A stretch of DNA of 64,000 bases from Bacilli bacterium (GTDB taxonomy: Bacteria > Bacillota_I > Bacilli_A > ML615J-28 > CAG-698): the NCBI GenBank assembly GCA_017617065.1, contig JAFZWP010000013.1, forward strand, positions 248,001-312,000, written 5' to 3'. Position numbers and translations under genes: made by a program. This document shows, piece after piece, positions 8,730-18,097 of the stretch. Position 1 is the first letter of the stretch. Each line of letters starts with the position of its first letter. The notes under the pieces are model-generated. The model searched no databases. It was not told where the DNA came from and worked only from the letters and a program-made list of their open reading frames with translations.

Positions 8730-8763
8730 TAACCATTATATAAGATTAAGGTACATTTGTCAA
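8721..8763 (-). promoter_or_regulatory. Perfect-consensus rplM promoter inside a 12-bp palindrome
   Basis: On the minus strand TTGACA (8763-8758) and TATAAT (8740-8735) are 17 bases apart. A perfect 12-bp inverted repeat (8721-8732 with 8746-8757, 13 bases between) fills the promoter spacer with one arm and the start region with the other. It could be the terminator of the upstream TrkA-C gene, with a short T run after it, or an operator, or both. Confidence 0.7.
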
Positions 8764-8789
8764 TTATTTTTTATTTACAATTCATTTAT

Positions 8790-9764
8790 TTAGTCAACCT
8801 GTTTTGTATTAAATATCTTTTTAATATTTACGTACGGGCCAAATACCACAATCACATCTTTTTCTTGAAGGGTTGTATCTTTAGTTATGGCAACTGAGAC
8901 GTCTTTTCTTTTAATCGTTAATAAGTTTATTGAATATTCCGACTTTAAGCCGCTTTCAAATAAACCTTTATTTTTTAATATTTCAGGAACAATGTTAAGT
9001 TGAATCTCAACCATTGCTTCTTCACCGTATTCTTCAATTAAATCTAAGCTATTAGCTTTTTGCTCACGTTTTCTCTTTGTGAAGACATTAGCAATACTAG
9101 AATTAGATCCGAATACTACTAATTGATCGCCTTTTTTAAAGATTGTATCTTTATTAACGTCCACAATTTTACCGCTTCTTTTAAGCATTAAAACATTTAG
9201 ATGATATTTATCTTTAATTCTAGTTTCTTCAAGCGGAGTATCAACCATAAACTCAGGTACACGGTTCAAGTGAACTTCAGCCATTGAGTCACGTCCATAA
9301 TTATCAAGCATGATAACGATGTTTTCGTTTTTATTTCTCTTAAGAAGCTTTGTGGCAATAGATTGGATGAATTTTTCAAACAAACGTTTGAAAATTGGTA
9401 TTTGCGTAATTACGATTAAAACCACAAATCCCGCAAAAGCAATAGTCATTACGATTAATGCTTGATCGGCTACATCTTCTTTTAAGCTTAAAATTACATT
9501 GATAATTAATGATACGATAACTACAGAGAATGCATATCCATTTATCATGGCCGCAATAGCAATCCTTCTACGTACTCTATCTGATACGATAATCTCACTT
9601 TCAGTAGTTGTGAAACCACTATTAGTGAGTAAAGAAATTGCTTGGAAACGGGCTTTTTCTTTAGTTAAGCCAGTAATTCTAAATAATACTGAATATATTT
9701 GAATTACCACAACGTATATTACTATAAATGATAATATCAAAATAACTGAAGCGATAAGCCCCAT
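8790..9764 (-). CDS. Membrane protein with two TrkA-C (RCK_C) domains
   Basis: The 324 residues start with three or four membrane helices (about 3-25, 65-95, 100-125). Between the first two is SLLTNSGFTTTESE, which recalls the pore-loop signature of Trk/Ktr potassium transporters, though the rest of such a transporter is missing. Two tandem TrkA-C-like domains follow (about 155-230 and 238-320), each with the pattern E-x-x-L-N-x-V-P-E and ending in a G-D-Q-L-V-V-F-G-like strand. TrkA-C domains bind ligands such as c-di-AMP in other proteins, so ion or nucleotide sensing is a reasonable inference. It is the last gene of a four-gene membrane operon, 37 bases after the EIIC-EAL gene. Confidence 0.75.
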   Translation of the reverse strand: MGLIASVILILSFIVIYVVVIQIYSVLFRITGLTKEKARFQAISLLTNSGFTTTESEIIVSDRVRRRIAIAAMINGYAFSVVIVSLIINVILSLKEDVADQALIVMTIAFAGFVVLIVITQIPIFKRLFEKFIQSIATKLLKRNKNENIVIMLDNYGRDSMAEVHLNRVPEFMVDTPLEETRIKDKYHLNVLMLKRSGKIVDVNKDTIFKKGDQLVVFGSNSSIANVFTKRKREQKANSLDLIEEYGEEAMVEIQLNIVPEILKNKGLFESGLKSEYSINLLTIKRKDVSVAITKDTTLQEKDVIVVFGPYVNIKKIFNTKQVD

Positions 9765-9801
9765 AATAATCCCTCCATTTATAGCTAGTATTTAGCTATT
9801 T

Positions 9802-11886
9802 TTATTTTAATGGCTTAGCAGCACTAAATAAATATCCTTGATAACAATTTACACCAATATTGTGAAGTATTTCTTTTTCTTCTTCAGTTTGCACTACTTC
9901 AGCGATAACTTTTAGATGAAGACTGTTAGCAAGTTTTGCAATTGATGCAATTATTTCTTTACAATTACTTGAAGTAGTAACTCCTTGTACGAGTCCACCA
10001 TCAATCTTAATAATTGAGAATAAGTCATACCTTAAATAAGTAATTGAAGTTTGACCCATTGAGAAATCATCAATGGCTAGTGTCAATCCTAAATCAACGA
10101 TTTTTCTTAAAGCATTTAGATTTTCATCACTAAATGGTAAATCTTCTTTTTCCGTAACTTCAATGCAAATGTTCTTATTAGCAAATCCATATTCTTTATT
10201 CTTTTCTTCTAGGAAACCAATAAACTCATTTGTTACTACTGTTGTACCAGTGACATTAATTGATACTTTAATGCCATCACCAAATTTACGATAGATTTCA
10301 TCTCTTTCTTCTAGTACACGATCAAGAATTGCCATTTCTAAGTCTTTAAGCATATTACATTCAGTTAGTAGCTTTACTACAATCGGTGGATATACTACTC
10401 CATAAATTGGATGAATCCATCTCATTAAAGCTTCAACTCCCACACACATGCCATCATAATCATATTGTGGTTGATAATAAATATTCATATGTTTCTTAAG
10501 ATCGTGACGAAGTTCAGCACTTAGTTCTTTTGCGAAATCACCATACATATTATTCATATTAATGATTTGCATATTTTGTAAATTTTGTTCGTTTTCAATA
10601 AAGAATGTTTTGAATTCTTCGTAGTTATGTTGATTTACGCGGGCTGATTGCTTGTCAAGCATCTTAACAAATGGAAAATAGATTGCAATTCCAATCCCCA
10701 CATTAAATACTTGTAATATTGCCCCCGCTACTGATCCAGTTGCATAATATCCACCCATTATAATAGGTGTTGTCCATTCAATTTCATTAGCAATCATTGG
10801 CACAATTCCTGTAGCTAGTGCTAAATATGAAATAGAATAGCATACAAGTGGAACTAATAAAAATGGAATTAACAAAATTGGGTTAAAGATAATCGGTAAG
10901 CCAAATACCATTAATTCATTAATATTAAACGCCATCGGAAAGGCTGCTCCTAAACCAAGTCCTCGTCTAGCTCTATTTTTAGAGAATAGAAGTATTGCAA
11001 ATAATAAACAAATTGCAGCTCCGCATCCACCCATTAAAACGAAACAGTCAAAGAATTGTTTTGTTAATATTTCGCTTGCAGGTTGACCTGCTTCTACTAA
11101 TGCTTGGTTAATTGCAAGATTAGGTACGAAGTATTCTTGCATTACTCCTTCTAAGGCATCACTTCCGTGAACGCCAAAGAACCAAAGGATACTAGAAAGC
11201 AATACAAAGAAGAATCCTTTTAAGAATCCAATCTCACCAACTGAGAATAATTTATTTAAAGCCGTAATATATAATTCATGGAATGAATCCATTTTAAATA
11301 TTCTAATTATTAATACATTTCCAAATGCAAATGATACCGCTACAATTACAGTTGGCAGTAGAGTAGATAACATTTTATTAAAGACACGGTCAGCTCCACT
11401 AGTTAGAACTTGACGTTTACTCTTTAACAATTTAGAAAACGTGATATACATCGCAGATGCTCCAAGGCCTGATACAATAGCAAGTAACATCGACTTAGGT
11501 CCCATATTTCCTAAAATGAATCCTTCAGAATACGATCCAGTTAAAATTAAAAACGCCATAATTGAAGTAAATATTGCTCCACCATGAACGATATCTATTT
11601 CATCACGTAGTTTCATATATGATCTAGAGATGGAAAATGTCATATATAATGATAACATTCCAAATGTGGCATTATAAATGAAATCAAATAATGTATATAT
11701 GAATCCCCCCGCAAATGTTTCAATAAAGTTTTTATAAGCAACTACTGGGAACGTCTTTAAAATCAAAGCAAATGCGCCAATGATTAAGACGGGAATCATA
11801 TTTACAAGTCCATCTCTAATCGCTTTAACTAAACGAAAACTCTGAACCTTGACGGAAAAATTAAATAATCTATTTTCCTGTTCCAT
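9802..11886 (-). CDS. PTS EIIC-like membrane domain fused to an EAL c-di-GMP phosphodiesterase domain
   Basis: The first 425 or so residues look like a PTS EIIC permease of the lactose/cellobiose type (many helices, the FFGVHGSDALEG segment and NINELMVFGLPIIFNP). The last 245 residues are an EAL domain with VEALMRW, VSINVTG, CIEVTEKED, AIDDFSMG, IIKIDGG, AEVVQTEEE and CYQGYLFS, so the catalytic residues appear kept even though GVET is changed to VVQT. There is no EIIA or EIIB domain and none next door, so the membrane part may be a sensor rather than a phosphorylating transporter. The gene lies 15 bases after a YwaF-like gene in the operon starting with the O-antigen-ligase-like gene. Confidence 0.85.
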   Translation of the reverse strand: MEQENRLFNFSVKVQSFRLVKAIRDGLVNMIPVLIIGAFALILKTFPVVAYKNFIETFAGGFIYTLFDFIYNATFGMLSLYMTFSISRSYMKLRDEIDIVHGGAIFTSIMAFLILTGSYSEGFILGNMGPKSMLLAIVSGLGASAMYITFSKLLKSKRQVLTSGADRVFNKMLSTLLPTVIVAVSFAFGNVLIIRIFKMDSFHELYITALNKLFSVGEIGFLKGFFFVLLSSILWFFGVHGSDALEGVMQEYFVPNLAINQALVEAGQPASEILTKQFFDCFVLMGGCGAAICLLFAILLFSKNRARRGLGLGAAFPMAFNINELMVFGLPIIFNPILLIPFLLVPLVCYSISYLALATGIVPMIANEIEWTTPIIMGGYYATGSVAGAILQVFNVGIGIAIYFPFVKMLDKQSARVNQHNYEEFKTFFIENEQNLQNMQIINMNNMYGDFAKELSAELRHDLKKHMNIYYQPQYDYDGMCVGVEALMRWIHPIYGVVYPPIVVKLLTECNMLKDLEMAILDRVLEERDEIYRKFGDGIKVSINVTGTTVVTNEFIGFLEEKNKEYGFANKNICIEVTEKEDLPFSDENLNALRKIVDLGLTLAIDDFSMGQTSITYLRYDLFSIIKIDGGLVQGVTTSSNCKEIIASIAKLANSLHLKVIAEVVQTEEEKEILHNIGVNCYQGYLFSAAKPLK

Positions 11887-11901
11887 ATTTTCACCTTTTC
11901 A

Positions 11902-12657
11902 TTATTTACTTTCTTTAAAATTATGTATCAAGATGATTAATTTGTAAATACCAAATGATACAAAGAATGTCCCAACAATTTGAACTACTGCTATACCTAG
12001 GGGATAAAGAGGTCCAAAAATGGTTGTAGCAAGGGTTAGAGGGAACATATCATTATCATATGATATAAACATTAAATTAGATTTTGTTATTAAATTGAAA
12101 ATAAAAGCAATTAAACAAAATACTCCTACTATAATGCTATAAGGTATTATATCTTTAATGTTAGGGATAAAATATCTTCTTATAGCAATAAGTAAACCAA
12201 TCGCAACAGATGCACTATGGTAAATCAATGTGTGAAATGTTAGGCAGTGTAAAAGTGGTTGTTCAGGTAGGGCACTAGTAGGCCAAATAACAAACATTGC
12301 TCCTGCCACAATCCCACCATAGAACATAAATGATAAGCCGAGTTTTTCTAAGAATTTGTTACCATATCCAGCTAGTCCTAAAGCTGGAATTAATAAGCTA
12401 CAAAAATAAAGTGGTACCCACTGGTTAAAGCCAGCATTTTCTCTAATTGTTAGATTCCAAATTATTTTTAATATTTCTAATATGAAGACAATCCAAAATA
12501 GAATGCGAATTGTCTTTTTTATTTGGTTAGAATCAAATTTTCTAGTTAGAATCAAAAATAGAATAATTAATGATATGGCGACACAAGTAAAGATTAAATG
12601 ATCAATACTTAGTAAGCCTCTAACTGGTCCAATTCCATCATTTTGGAAAAACTTCAT
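11902..12657 (-). CDS. YwaF-like integral membrane protein (TMEM164 family)
   Basis: The 251-residue protein has about seven predicted membrane helices. QWVPLYFCSLLIPALGL and LHCLTFHTLIYHSASVAIGL are the pattern I associate with the YwaF/TIGR02206 family, whose biochemical function is not established. It lies 11 bases after the O-antigen-ligase-like gene and 15 bases before the EIIC-EAL gene, so it is in the same transcript. The family call rests on recall of motif spacing and is moderately sure. Confidence 0.6.
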   Translation of the reverse strand: MKFFQNDGIGPVRGLLSIDHLIFTCVAISLIILFLILTRKFDSNQIKKTIRILFWIVFILEILKIIWNLTIRENAGFNQWVPLYFCSLLIPALGLAGYGNKFLEKLGLSFMFYGGIVAGAMFVIWPTSALPEQPLLHCLTFHTLIYHSASVAIGLLIAIRRYFIPNIKDIIPYSIIVGVFCLIAFIFNLITKSNLMFISYDNDMFPLTLATTIFGPLYPLGIAVVQIVGTFFVSFGIYKLIILIHNFKESK

Positions 12658-12668
12658 ATTTGCTCCTT

Positions 12669-14060
12669 TTAGATTATGTCAAATGATTCTTTGATTGTTT
12701 TTTCTAAACAAACCAAAATCATAATTAATACAACCATATAATTAATAAAATAATAACTTACATCAACTAATCCATATAAGCCAGATGCTAAGAATCCTAA
12801 AGCGATAAATACTTTTTCAATATTTGGCTTTAAAAATAGATTTAAATACTTTTGTGCCATATGGATAGCTAGCGCTACTAGGCCAATTAGGCCCATTGTA
12901 TACATTGTATGGATAACTGTAGAGTGACCCCATTGGTATCCACCTGTAAATTCATTATCGAAAAATGGGGCATATAAACCTTTACCAAAGATTGGGTTGG
13001 TTTTAAATTCTTCGATGCAATGTATATAAATTGGGTTTCTTCCGTTAAAGGTTGTTAGATTAATACTTGTAATATTATCCTTAAATCCACGAGCGTATCT
13101 AATCAAGTTATCATCTTTTGTGTTAATAAATAAAAATACAACCAGTACTGTTAACATTAAAAAGAATGCAATCGATATAAAATAAGGAATATATGTAGGT
13201 CTATCTTCTTTTATACTCATTATTATACTGATTATTGCTACAGCTGCTCCACCTATAATCAATGCCGCAATAGCTCCTCTTGAATAAGTTAAGATGATAG
13301 TTACAATTTGCGCATAACCTGTAAAAGAATATAGTGCTACTTTTGCGCCTTTTGATTTAACAGCTAAATACGCGCTCATTGGGAATGTCATAAGTAAGAT
13401 AATTGATATATTATTGCTTATTCCCCAGCCAACACCTATATTTTTATAAATCAAGAAATCAAGCGGATCAGCCGCATGGTTAATTGATGCTACTACTTCT
13501 AAACATAAAAGAATTCCTAAATAATTAATCAAGTGGGCAAGTGTTCTAAACTTAACATCTAGCATACTTACAAATAATACATATATTGCTAGTAATCCTG
13601 CCCCGGCAATTAGACTAAACATAATTTGCGTTTTTAGAAAGCCTGCTCCAGTGTTTATCCCACCCAAAACTAAAGCTACTGCTAATAAAGCAAGACCTGC
13701 AAAATGAGATCCAATTGTTAACTTTATTTTAAATCTAATAATATGAATAATTAGCCCAATAAATAAAGCCCCACCAGCAATAAATAAAGCATATGGAATA
13801 GTTTGTGATGTAAAAGGCCTAGCAAAAACAAATGGTGTATATGTAATCCATGGAACCACATAAAATAAGTCTTGATACCTTACAAGTAAATATGCACAAA
13901 TTAGACCAATAATAGTTAACTCTATGCTTTCAAAGGTAATTAAATAATCACTTGCAATACGTGTTTGCTTATCATATTGCAAATAACATATTAGCCAAAA
14001 GAAAAACATTATAGCCATAACAATTAATGGATAATATTTACTTTTCAATACTTTTTCCAT
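12669..14060 (-). CDS. O-antigen ligase/polymerase (Wzy/WaaL) family membrane protein
   Basis: The 463 residues form about 12 predicted membrane helices. A large extracytoplasmic loop before the last helices ends with NPIFGKGLYAPFF and GHSTVIHTMYTMGLIGLVA, the conserved loop of the Wzy_C/WaaL family, where a His is needed to join glycans to lipid carriers. It may polymerise or attach a cell-surface polysaccharide, but no other glycan-synthesis genes are adjacent. It is the first gene of a four-gene operon that also carries the EIIC-EAL fusion, suggesting that c-di-GMP and surface glycan are linked. Confidence 0.75.
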   Translation of the reverse strand: MEKVLKSKYYPLIVMAIMFFFWLICYLQYDKQTRIASDYLITFESIELTIIGLICAYLLVRYQDLFYVVPWITYTPFVFARPFTSQTIPYALFIAGGALFIGLIIHIIRFKIKLTIGSHFAGLALLAVALVLGGINTGAGFLKTQIMFSLIAGAGLLAIYVLFVSMLDVKFRTLAHLINYLGILLCLEVVASINHAADPLDFLIYKNIGVGWGISNNISIILLMTFPMSAYLAVKSKGAKVALYSFTGYAQIVTIILTYSRGAIAALIIGGAAVAIISIIMSIKEDRPTYIPYFISIAFFLMLTVLVVFLFINTKDDNLIRYARGFKDNITSINLTTFNGRNPIYIHCIEEFKTNPIFGKGLYAPFFDNEFTGGYQWGHSTVIHTMYTMGLIGLVALAIHMAQKYLNLFLKPNIEKVFIALGFLASGLYGLVDVSYYFINYMVVLIMILVCLEKTIKESFDII

Positions 14061-14107
14061 AGCTATTATCTCCTAACTAATTAATTATAACATAGGTATT
14101 TATAAAA

Positions 14108-14141
14108 GTAAAAAATGGAAGTTGAAACTTCCATTCATTTT
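14108..14141 (-). terminator. Terminator after the BspA-like gene
   Basis: A 10-bp stem (14114-14123 with 14126-14135, closing pairs open to form the loop) is followed on the minus strand by a T-rich run, directly after the leucine-rich-repeat reading frame. Confidence 0.65.
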
Positions 14142-14790
14142 ATTCTATCTGGTTTATTGTTTGTGCATATTTAGCAATGCCCCCGTGATTATTATCTCCT
14201 TTGATCAAAACTAATTTTGATTTATTATTAATAATTTGAATTAGACACTCCTCAAATGCTCTATCTTTTATTTCTTCTAGACTGCTGCCAAGTGTAACAA
14301 CCTTTAGTTGACTGCAGCCATAAAAAGCATCTTCATAAATAACAACAACCGTATCCGGAATGATAATTTCTGTAAGAGCCATACATAAACGAAATGCACC
14401 TTCACCAATACTTGTATGTGTTCCAAACTTTACTGTTTTTAGAGACTGACAGCAACTAAAACATTCAGTATCAATAATACCACTGCATTCTGATAAATCA
14501 AGTTTCTCTAACATATAGCACTGCATAAATGCTTTCGGTCCTAAAAACTGATTGCCACTTATCTTTACATAATTAAGTCCAGTACAACTAGCAAACGCGT
14601 ACCACCCAACTTCTTCAACGTTTTGTGATATCACTACTTCTTTTATGGAAGTGCAACCACTAAATGCAGAACTACCAATTACTCTCAATTTATCGTTAAA
14701 AACAATTGATGATAGTGATTCACAATATTCGAATGCATTTTTATCAATGATCTCTAACGATGAAGGCATATTTATGGTAACTAAATCTTT
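14140..14790 (-). pseudogene. 3' part of a BspA-like leucine-rich repeat lipoprotein gene, cut off by an in-frame stop
   Basis: The 209 residues from an ATG at 14769 are about eight LRR_5 (BspA/TpLRR) repeats, each with the pattern I-x-x-x-A-F-x-x-C-x-x-L. There is no signal peptide. It is in exactly the same frame as the lipoprotein ORF that ends at 14791: the seven codons between the TAA and this ATG read KDLVTIN, which completes a normal repeat. The TAA takes the place of the conserved Cys in A-F-R-N-[C]-K-D-L. I therefore read 14140-15534 as one gene interrupted by a single nonsense codon. No ribosome-binding site precedes 14769, so separate translation looks unlikely. Confidence 0.75.
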
Positions 14791-15534
14791 TTAATTCCTA
14801 AAAGCAGATTGACCAATTATTCTTATTGTATCAGGAAGTACAACCTTCGTTAGTGGCGCAGATTCTATTAGCGGCTGAGCAGTTGGGTCATATACTTGAA
14901 ATGCCTTATCAGCAATAGCAACTACTGTACGATTATCAACTATTTCTGGAATCACCAATATTCCATCTTCAAAACCGCCACCACATATTTCTACTTCAGT
15001 ATCAGATAATTCATGTATATGCCAACCATCTACAATAAAAGCAAATTTATGGTTTCTATATTTTGCTTGTAAAACAATTTCTTCATTATTACCATCATAT
15101 GTAAATGGTAATTCTACTTTATCATCGTAGTAATACCATCCCAAAAAGTCTGAATCACTAACTTCAGGTAAAATATAAACCGTTCTTGATCCATATACTT
15201 CCAAAGGTTCAATGTTAGCAAATCTAAAGTTAATTGTATATAAAGGTCCCCATTTGGCAACAAGATTTATATCCTTTTCCAAGTCAAACTTTTCTTCTTG
15301 AAACAATTCACCATCTAACATCCAACCAATAAAACGATAGCCCTCTTTTTCACAACTTGGCAAAAAGATTTCATCGCCATGTTTTAATACAATGTCATCC
15401 ACATCACTACCGCCTTTTTCATTAAAGCTTATTGTATATGTTTTACTTATAGTATGTGTCTTTTCAACATTTGCCGTGCAACCGATAGCGAAGAATAAAA
15501 AAGCAAGAAAAATAGTATAAAATATTTTTTTCAT
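14791..15534 (-). CDS. BspA-like surface lipoprotein, N-terminal part (truncated by a TAA stop)
   Basis: From the start chosen at 15534 (AAGGAGG ribosome-binding site upstream; the ATT/ATG start at 15558 lies inside it) the protein has a lipoprotein signal ending FFAIGC. Next is an InlB-type Listeria-Bacteroides repeat (ISFNEKGGSDVDDIVL ... YRFIGWMLDGE), a second similar unit (DSDFLGWYYYDDKVELPF), and the first LRR_5 repeats (about 200-247). It then stops in the middle of a repeat. Such proteins are displayed on the cell surface and are typical of gut and oral bacteria; ligands are unknown. The rest of the gene continues in frame after the stop. Confidence 0.75.
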   Translation of the reverse strand: MKKIFYTIFLAFLFFAIGCTANVEKTHTISKTYTISFNEKGGSDVDDIVLKHGDEIFLPSCEKEGYRFIGWMLDGELFQEEKFDLEKDINLVAKWGPLYTINFRFANIEPLEVYGSRTVYILPEVSDSDFLGWYYYDDKVELPFTYDGNNEEIVLQAKYRNHKFAFIVDGWHIHELSDTEVEICGGGFEDGILVIPEIVDNRTVVAIADKAFQVYDPTAQPLIESAPLTKVVLPDTIRIIGQSAFRN

Positions 15535-15593
15535 CTTGTTATCCTCCTTTTTAATCACTGACGATAAAACGAAGATTGAAACGGGCTTGGTCT

Positions 15594-16505
15594 TTACGCA
15601 ATTCGATTATGGTTAAATCTACCATCTACTTTATTAATAGTAGTAAATGTCATAAAGGCATTTGGATCAATATCGTGAGCAATCTTACGATATTCTTCTA
15701 CTTCATATGATGATGCTATAATTTCTAATTCTGTCTTTTCTTCTAATGAATAACCACCCATTACTTTGTAAATTGTAATACCATGGTTAAATCTATTAAC
15801 TAGGATGTTTCTAATTTCATCTGGTTTAGTAGTCACGATTGAAATCTTAATATATTTATAAATAGTATTAACTTTATCCATTACTACTACATAAATTATT
15901 AAACGAATTGAAGTGTAAGCTACACATGCAATATCTTCTAAGAAGAAACCAGCAATTAGAATAGTAGCGTTAATAATTAACGACACTAAAGCAAAATTAG
16001 ATTTTTTCTTAAAATGTAGATATTGCGAAATGATTTCAACTCCACCTGCTGATCCACCACTTCTTAACATAATTCCTGAAGACAAACCGCCTAGTAAACC
16101 GCCAATTATAGCAAGAAGCAATCTATCTTCCCCAAATGAAGCAAACGGAGAAAAGCCAGTTTTATCTCTAACTATTTCGAAAACTATAATTAATACTGAT
16201 TGTAAAATTACACTAACAGCAGAAAAGATTGAAAATCTTTTACTTACTCCAATAAAGCCCATTATAAGTAAAGGTACATTTAATGCAAAATACAAAATAC
16301 CAACACTTATAATAAAGTTTTCATTAATCAATAAGAATAATTTATTTAATACTTGAGCAATACCAGTCATACCAGTAGCAAAGAAATTACCATATTCTAA
16401 AATCCATACTACGCCCATAGCTTCTACAGTAGAACCTATGATAGTACCAATTATTGCCTTAACATCACGATTGTGAATAAATTTACTAAAACTATTTTGC
16501 GCCAT
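15594..16505 (-). CDS. YitT family membrane protein
   Basis: The 303 residues have five or six membrane helices (about 15-205, DUF161/YitT core) containing GGLLGGLSSGIMLRSGGSAGGVEIISQYL, broken here as the Gly-rich motif typical of the family, and a soluble C-terminal DUF2179 domain (about 220-295, ITIYKVMGGYSLEEKTELEI). Function in this family is unknown; transport is usually guessed. It starts 2 bases after metG and ends the pfkA-metG transcript. Confidence 0.9.
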   Translation of the reverse strand: MAQNSFSKFIHNRDVKAIIGTIIGSTVEAMGVVWILEYGNFFATGMTGIAQVLNKLFLLINENFIISVGILYFALNVPLLIMGFIGVSKRFSIFSAVSVILQSVLIIVFEIVRDKTGFSPFASFGEDRLLLAIIGGLLGGLSSGIMLRSGGSAGGVEIISQYLHFKKKSNFALVSLIINATILIAGFFLEDIACVAYTSIRLIIYVVVMDKVNTIYKYIKISIVTTKPDEIRNILVNRFNHGITIYKVMGGYSLEEKTELEIIASSYEVEEYRKIAHDIDPNAFMTFTTINKVDGRFNHNRIA

Positions 16506-16507
16506 TT

Positions 16508-18088
16508 TTATTCACTAATCCCGTATTTTTTATATTCTTCAGCTAAATCTAAACGTTTAAATAAAACGATAGCTTTTTCGATAACTTTATATGATGTTTT
16601 TGCTCCATATGCTATCTTTTCAAAGACTTGATAATCTTTATCAACTCCTAGCTCATCAAAGATAGTAATAGTTGTTTCAACCATAAATGGTTGTAACATA
16701 ATTGTTACGATTCTTAATGTTTCTAATAAATGATATAAACAATCATTTAATTCATTCTTTAAATTCTCATCTTTAGCTAAAGCCCAAGGTGTAGTTAGGT
16801 CAATATATTTATTAGCAAAGCCAACTATTTCAAAAATAGCATTGATTGCATTTTGAAGTTGGAATGATTGCATACATTCATGATACTTAGCTACATTTTC
16901 ACTAATTATTCTTTCTAGCTCATTATTAGCATCTTTATTTAAATCAGTGTTAGGAACTTTTTCAATACTACCACCAAAATATTTATTAACCATTGCAATG
17001 CTTCTACTAACTAGATTACCTAAATCATTAGCTAAGTATACATTGTATTGTTCAATAAATCTTTCGTATGTAAATAATCCATCTTCAGTTGTAGGCATTT
17101 CTTTACATAAATAGAAACGAAGTGGATCAAGTCCATATCTTTCTTTTACAGTTAAAGGATAAACTACATTACCTTTAGATTTACTCATCTTACCACCGCT
17201 CATCATAATCCAGCCATGAGCATATAATTTAAACTTAATAGGTAAGCCTAATGCCATCAACATAATTGGCCAGTAGATTGCGTGGAAACGTAGGATATCT
17301 TTACCAACTACATGGATAACCTCATCTCCATCTAGCCAATATTTTTTAAAATTAGTTTCATCATTATTATAGCCAAGGTATGTAATATAGTTAGCTAGAG
17401 CATCAATCCAAACATAGATTACATGTTTTGGATTAGATGGAACTTGAACACCCCATTTATAAGAAGTTCTACTAACACATAAATCTTCAAGTCCTTGTTT
17501 TATAAATGATATAACTTCATTTCTTCTAGTTAAAGGCATAATAAAATCAGGATGAGCATCAATATAATCAAGTAACTGTTTTTCGTATTTTTTTAGTCTT
17601 AAGAAATAACTTTCTTCCTTTACAATTCTTGTCTTTGCTCCACAATCTGGACAAGTTTCACCTTCGCCCAGTTGTGTTTTAGTAAAGAATGATTCACAAG
17701 CTACACAATAATTACCTTCATAACTGCCTAGATATATATCATCTTGCGCTAGCAACTTTTCAAACATCTTTTGTACAGCACTTACATGATAATCATAACT
17801 AGTTCTAATGAATCCATCATTTGATATTTTTAATTCTTTCCATAAGTCACTAGTCTTACTTGCAATATTATCTACAAACTCTTGAGGCTCAACGCCAGCC
17901 TTTTTAGCAGCTTCTTCAATCTTTTGACCGTGTTCATCCATACCAGTTAGATAAACTGTATCATATCCTGCAAGTCTTTTATATCTAGCTAGGGCATCAC
18001 AAGCGATTGTGGAATAAGAATTACCAATATGAACTTCACCACTAGCATAATATATTGGTGTTGTAATATAACATGTCTTTTTTTCCAT
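16508..18088 (-). CDS. metG: Methionyl-tRNA synthetase
   Basis: This class I synthetase charges tRNA-Met. Its HIGH motif is HIGNSYST, and the KMSKS loop is GGKMSKSKGNVV (about 300). A zinc knuckle CVACESFF ... CPDCGAK is present. The 526 residues have no C-terminal tRNA-binding (Arc1p-like) domain, so this is the short form. I place the start at 18088: TAGGTG lies 7 bases upstream, whereas the GTG at 18097 is part of that ribosome-binding site. It lies directly after pfkA. Confidence 0.96.
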   Translation of the reverse strand: MEKKTCYITTPIYYASGEVHIGNSYSTIACDALARYKRLAGYDTVYLTGMDEHGQKIEEAAKKAGVEPQEFVDNIASKTSDLWKELKISNDGFIRTSYDYHVSAVQKMFEKLLAQDDIYLGSYEGNYCVACESFFTKTQLGEGETCPDCGAKTRIVKEESYFLRLKKYEKQLLDYIDAHPDFIMPLTRRNEVISFIKQGLEDLCVSRTSYKWGVQVPSNPKHVIYVWIDALANYITYLGYNNDETNFKKYWLDGDEVIHVVGKDILRFHAIYWPIMLMALGLPIKFKLYAHGWIMMSGGKMSKSKGNVVYPLTVKERYGLDPLRFYLCKEMPTTEDGLFTYERFIEQYNVYLANDLGNLVSRSIAMVNKYFGGSIEKVPNTDLNKDANNELERIISENVAKYHECMQSFQLQNAINAIFEIVGFANKYIDLTTPWALAKDENLKNELNDCLYHLLETLRIVTIMLQPFMVETTITIFDELGVDKDYQVFEKIAYGAKTSYKVIEKAIVLFKRLDLAEEYKKYGISE

Positions 18089-18097
18089 ATTTATCAC

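Noticed and set aside
9765-9801. c-di-GMP riboswitch near the EAL genes
   Set aside because: The gaps are too short and lack the conserved folds.
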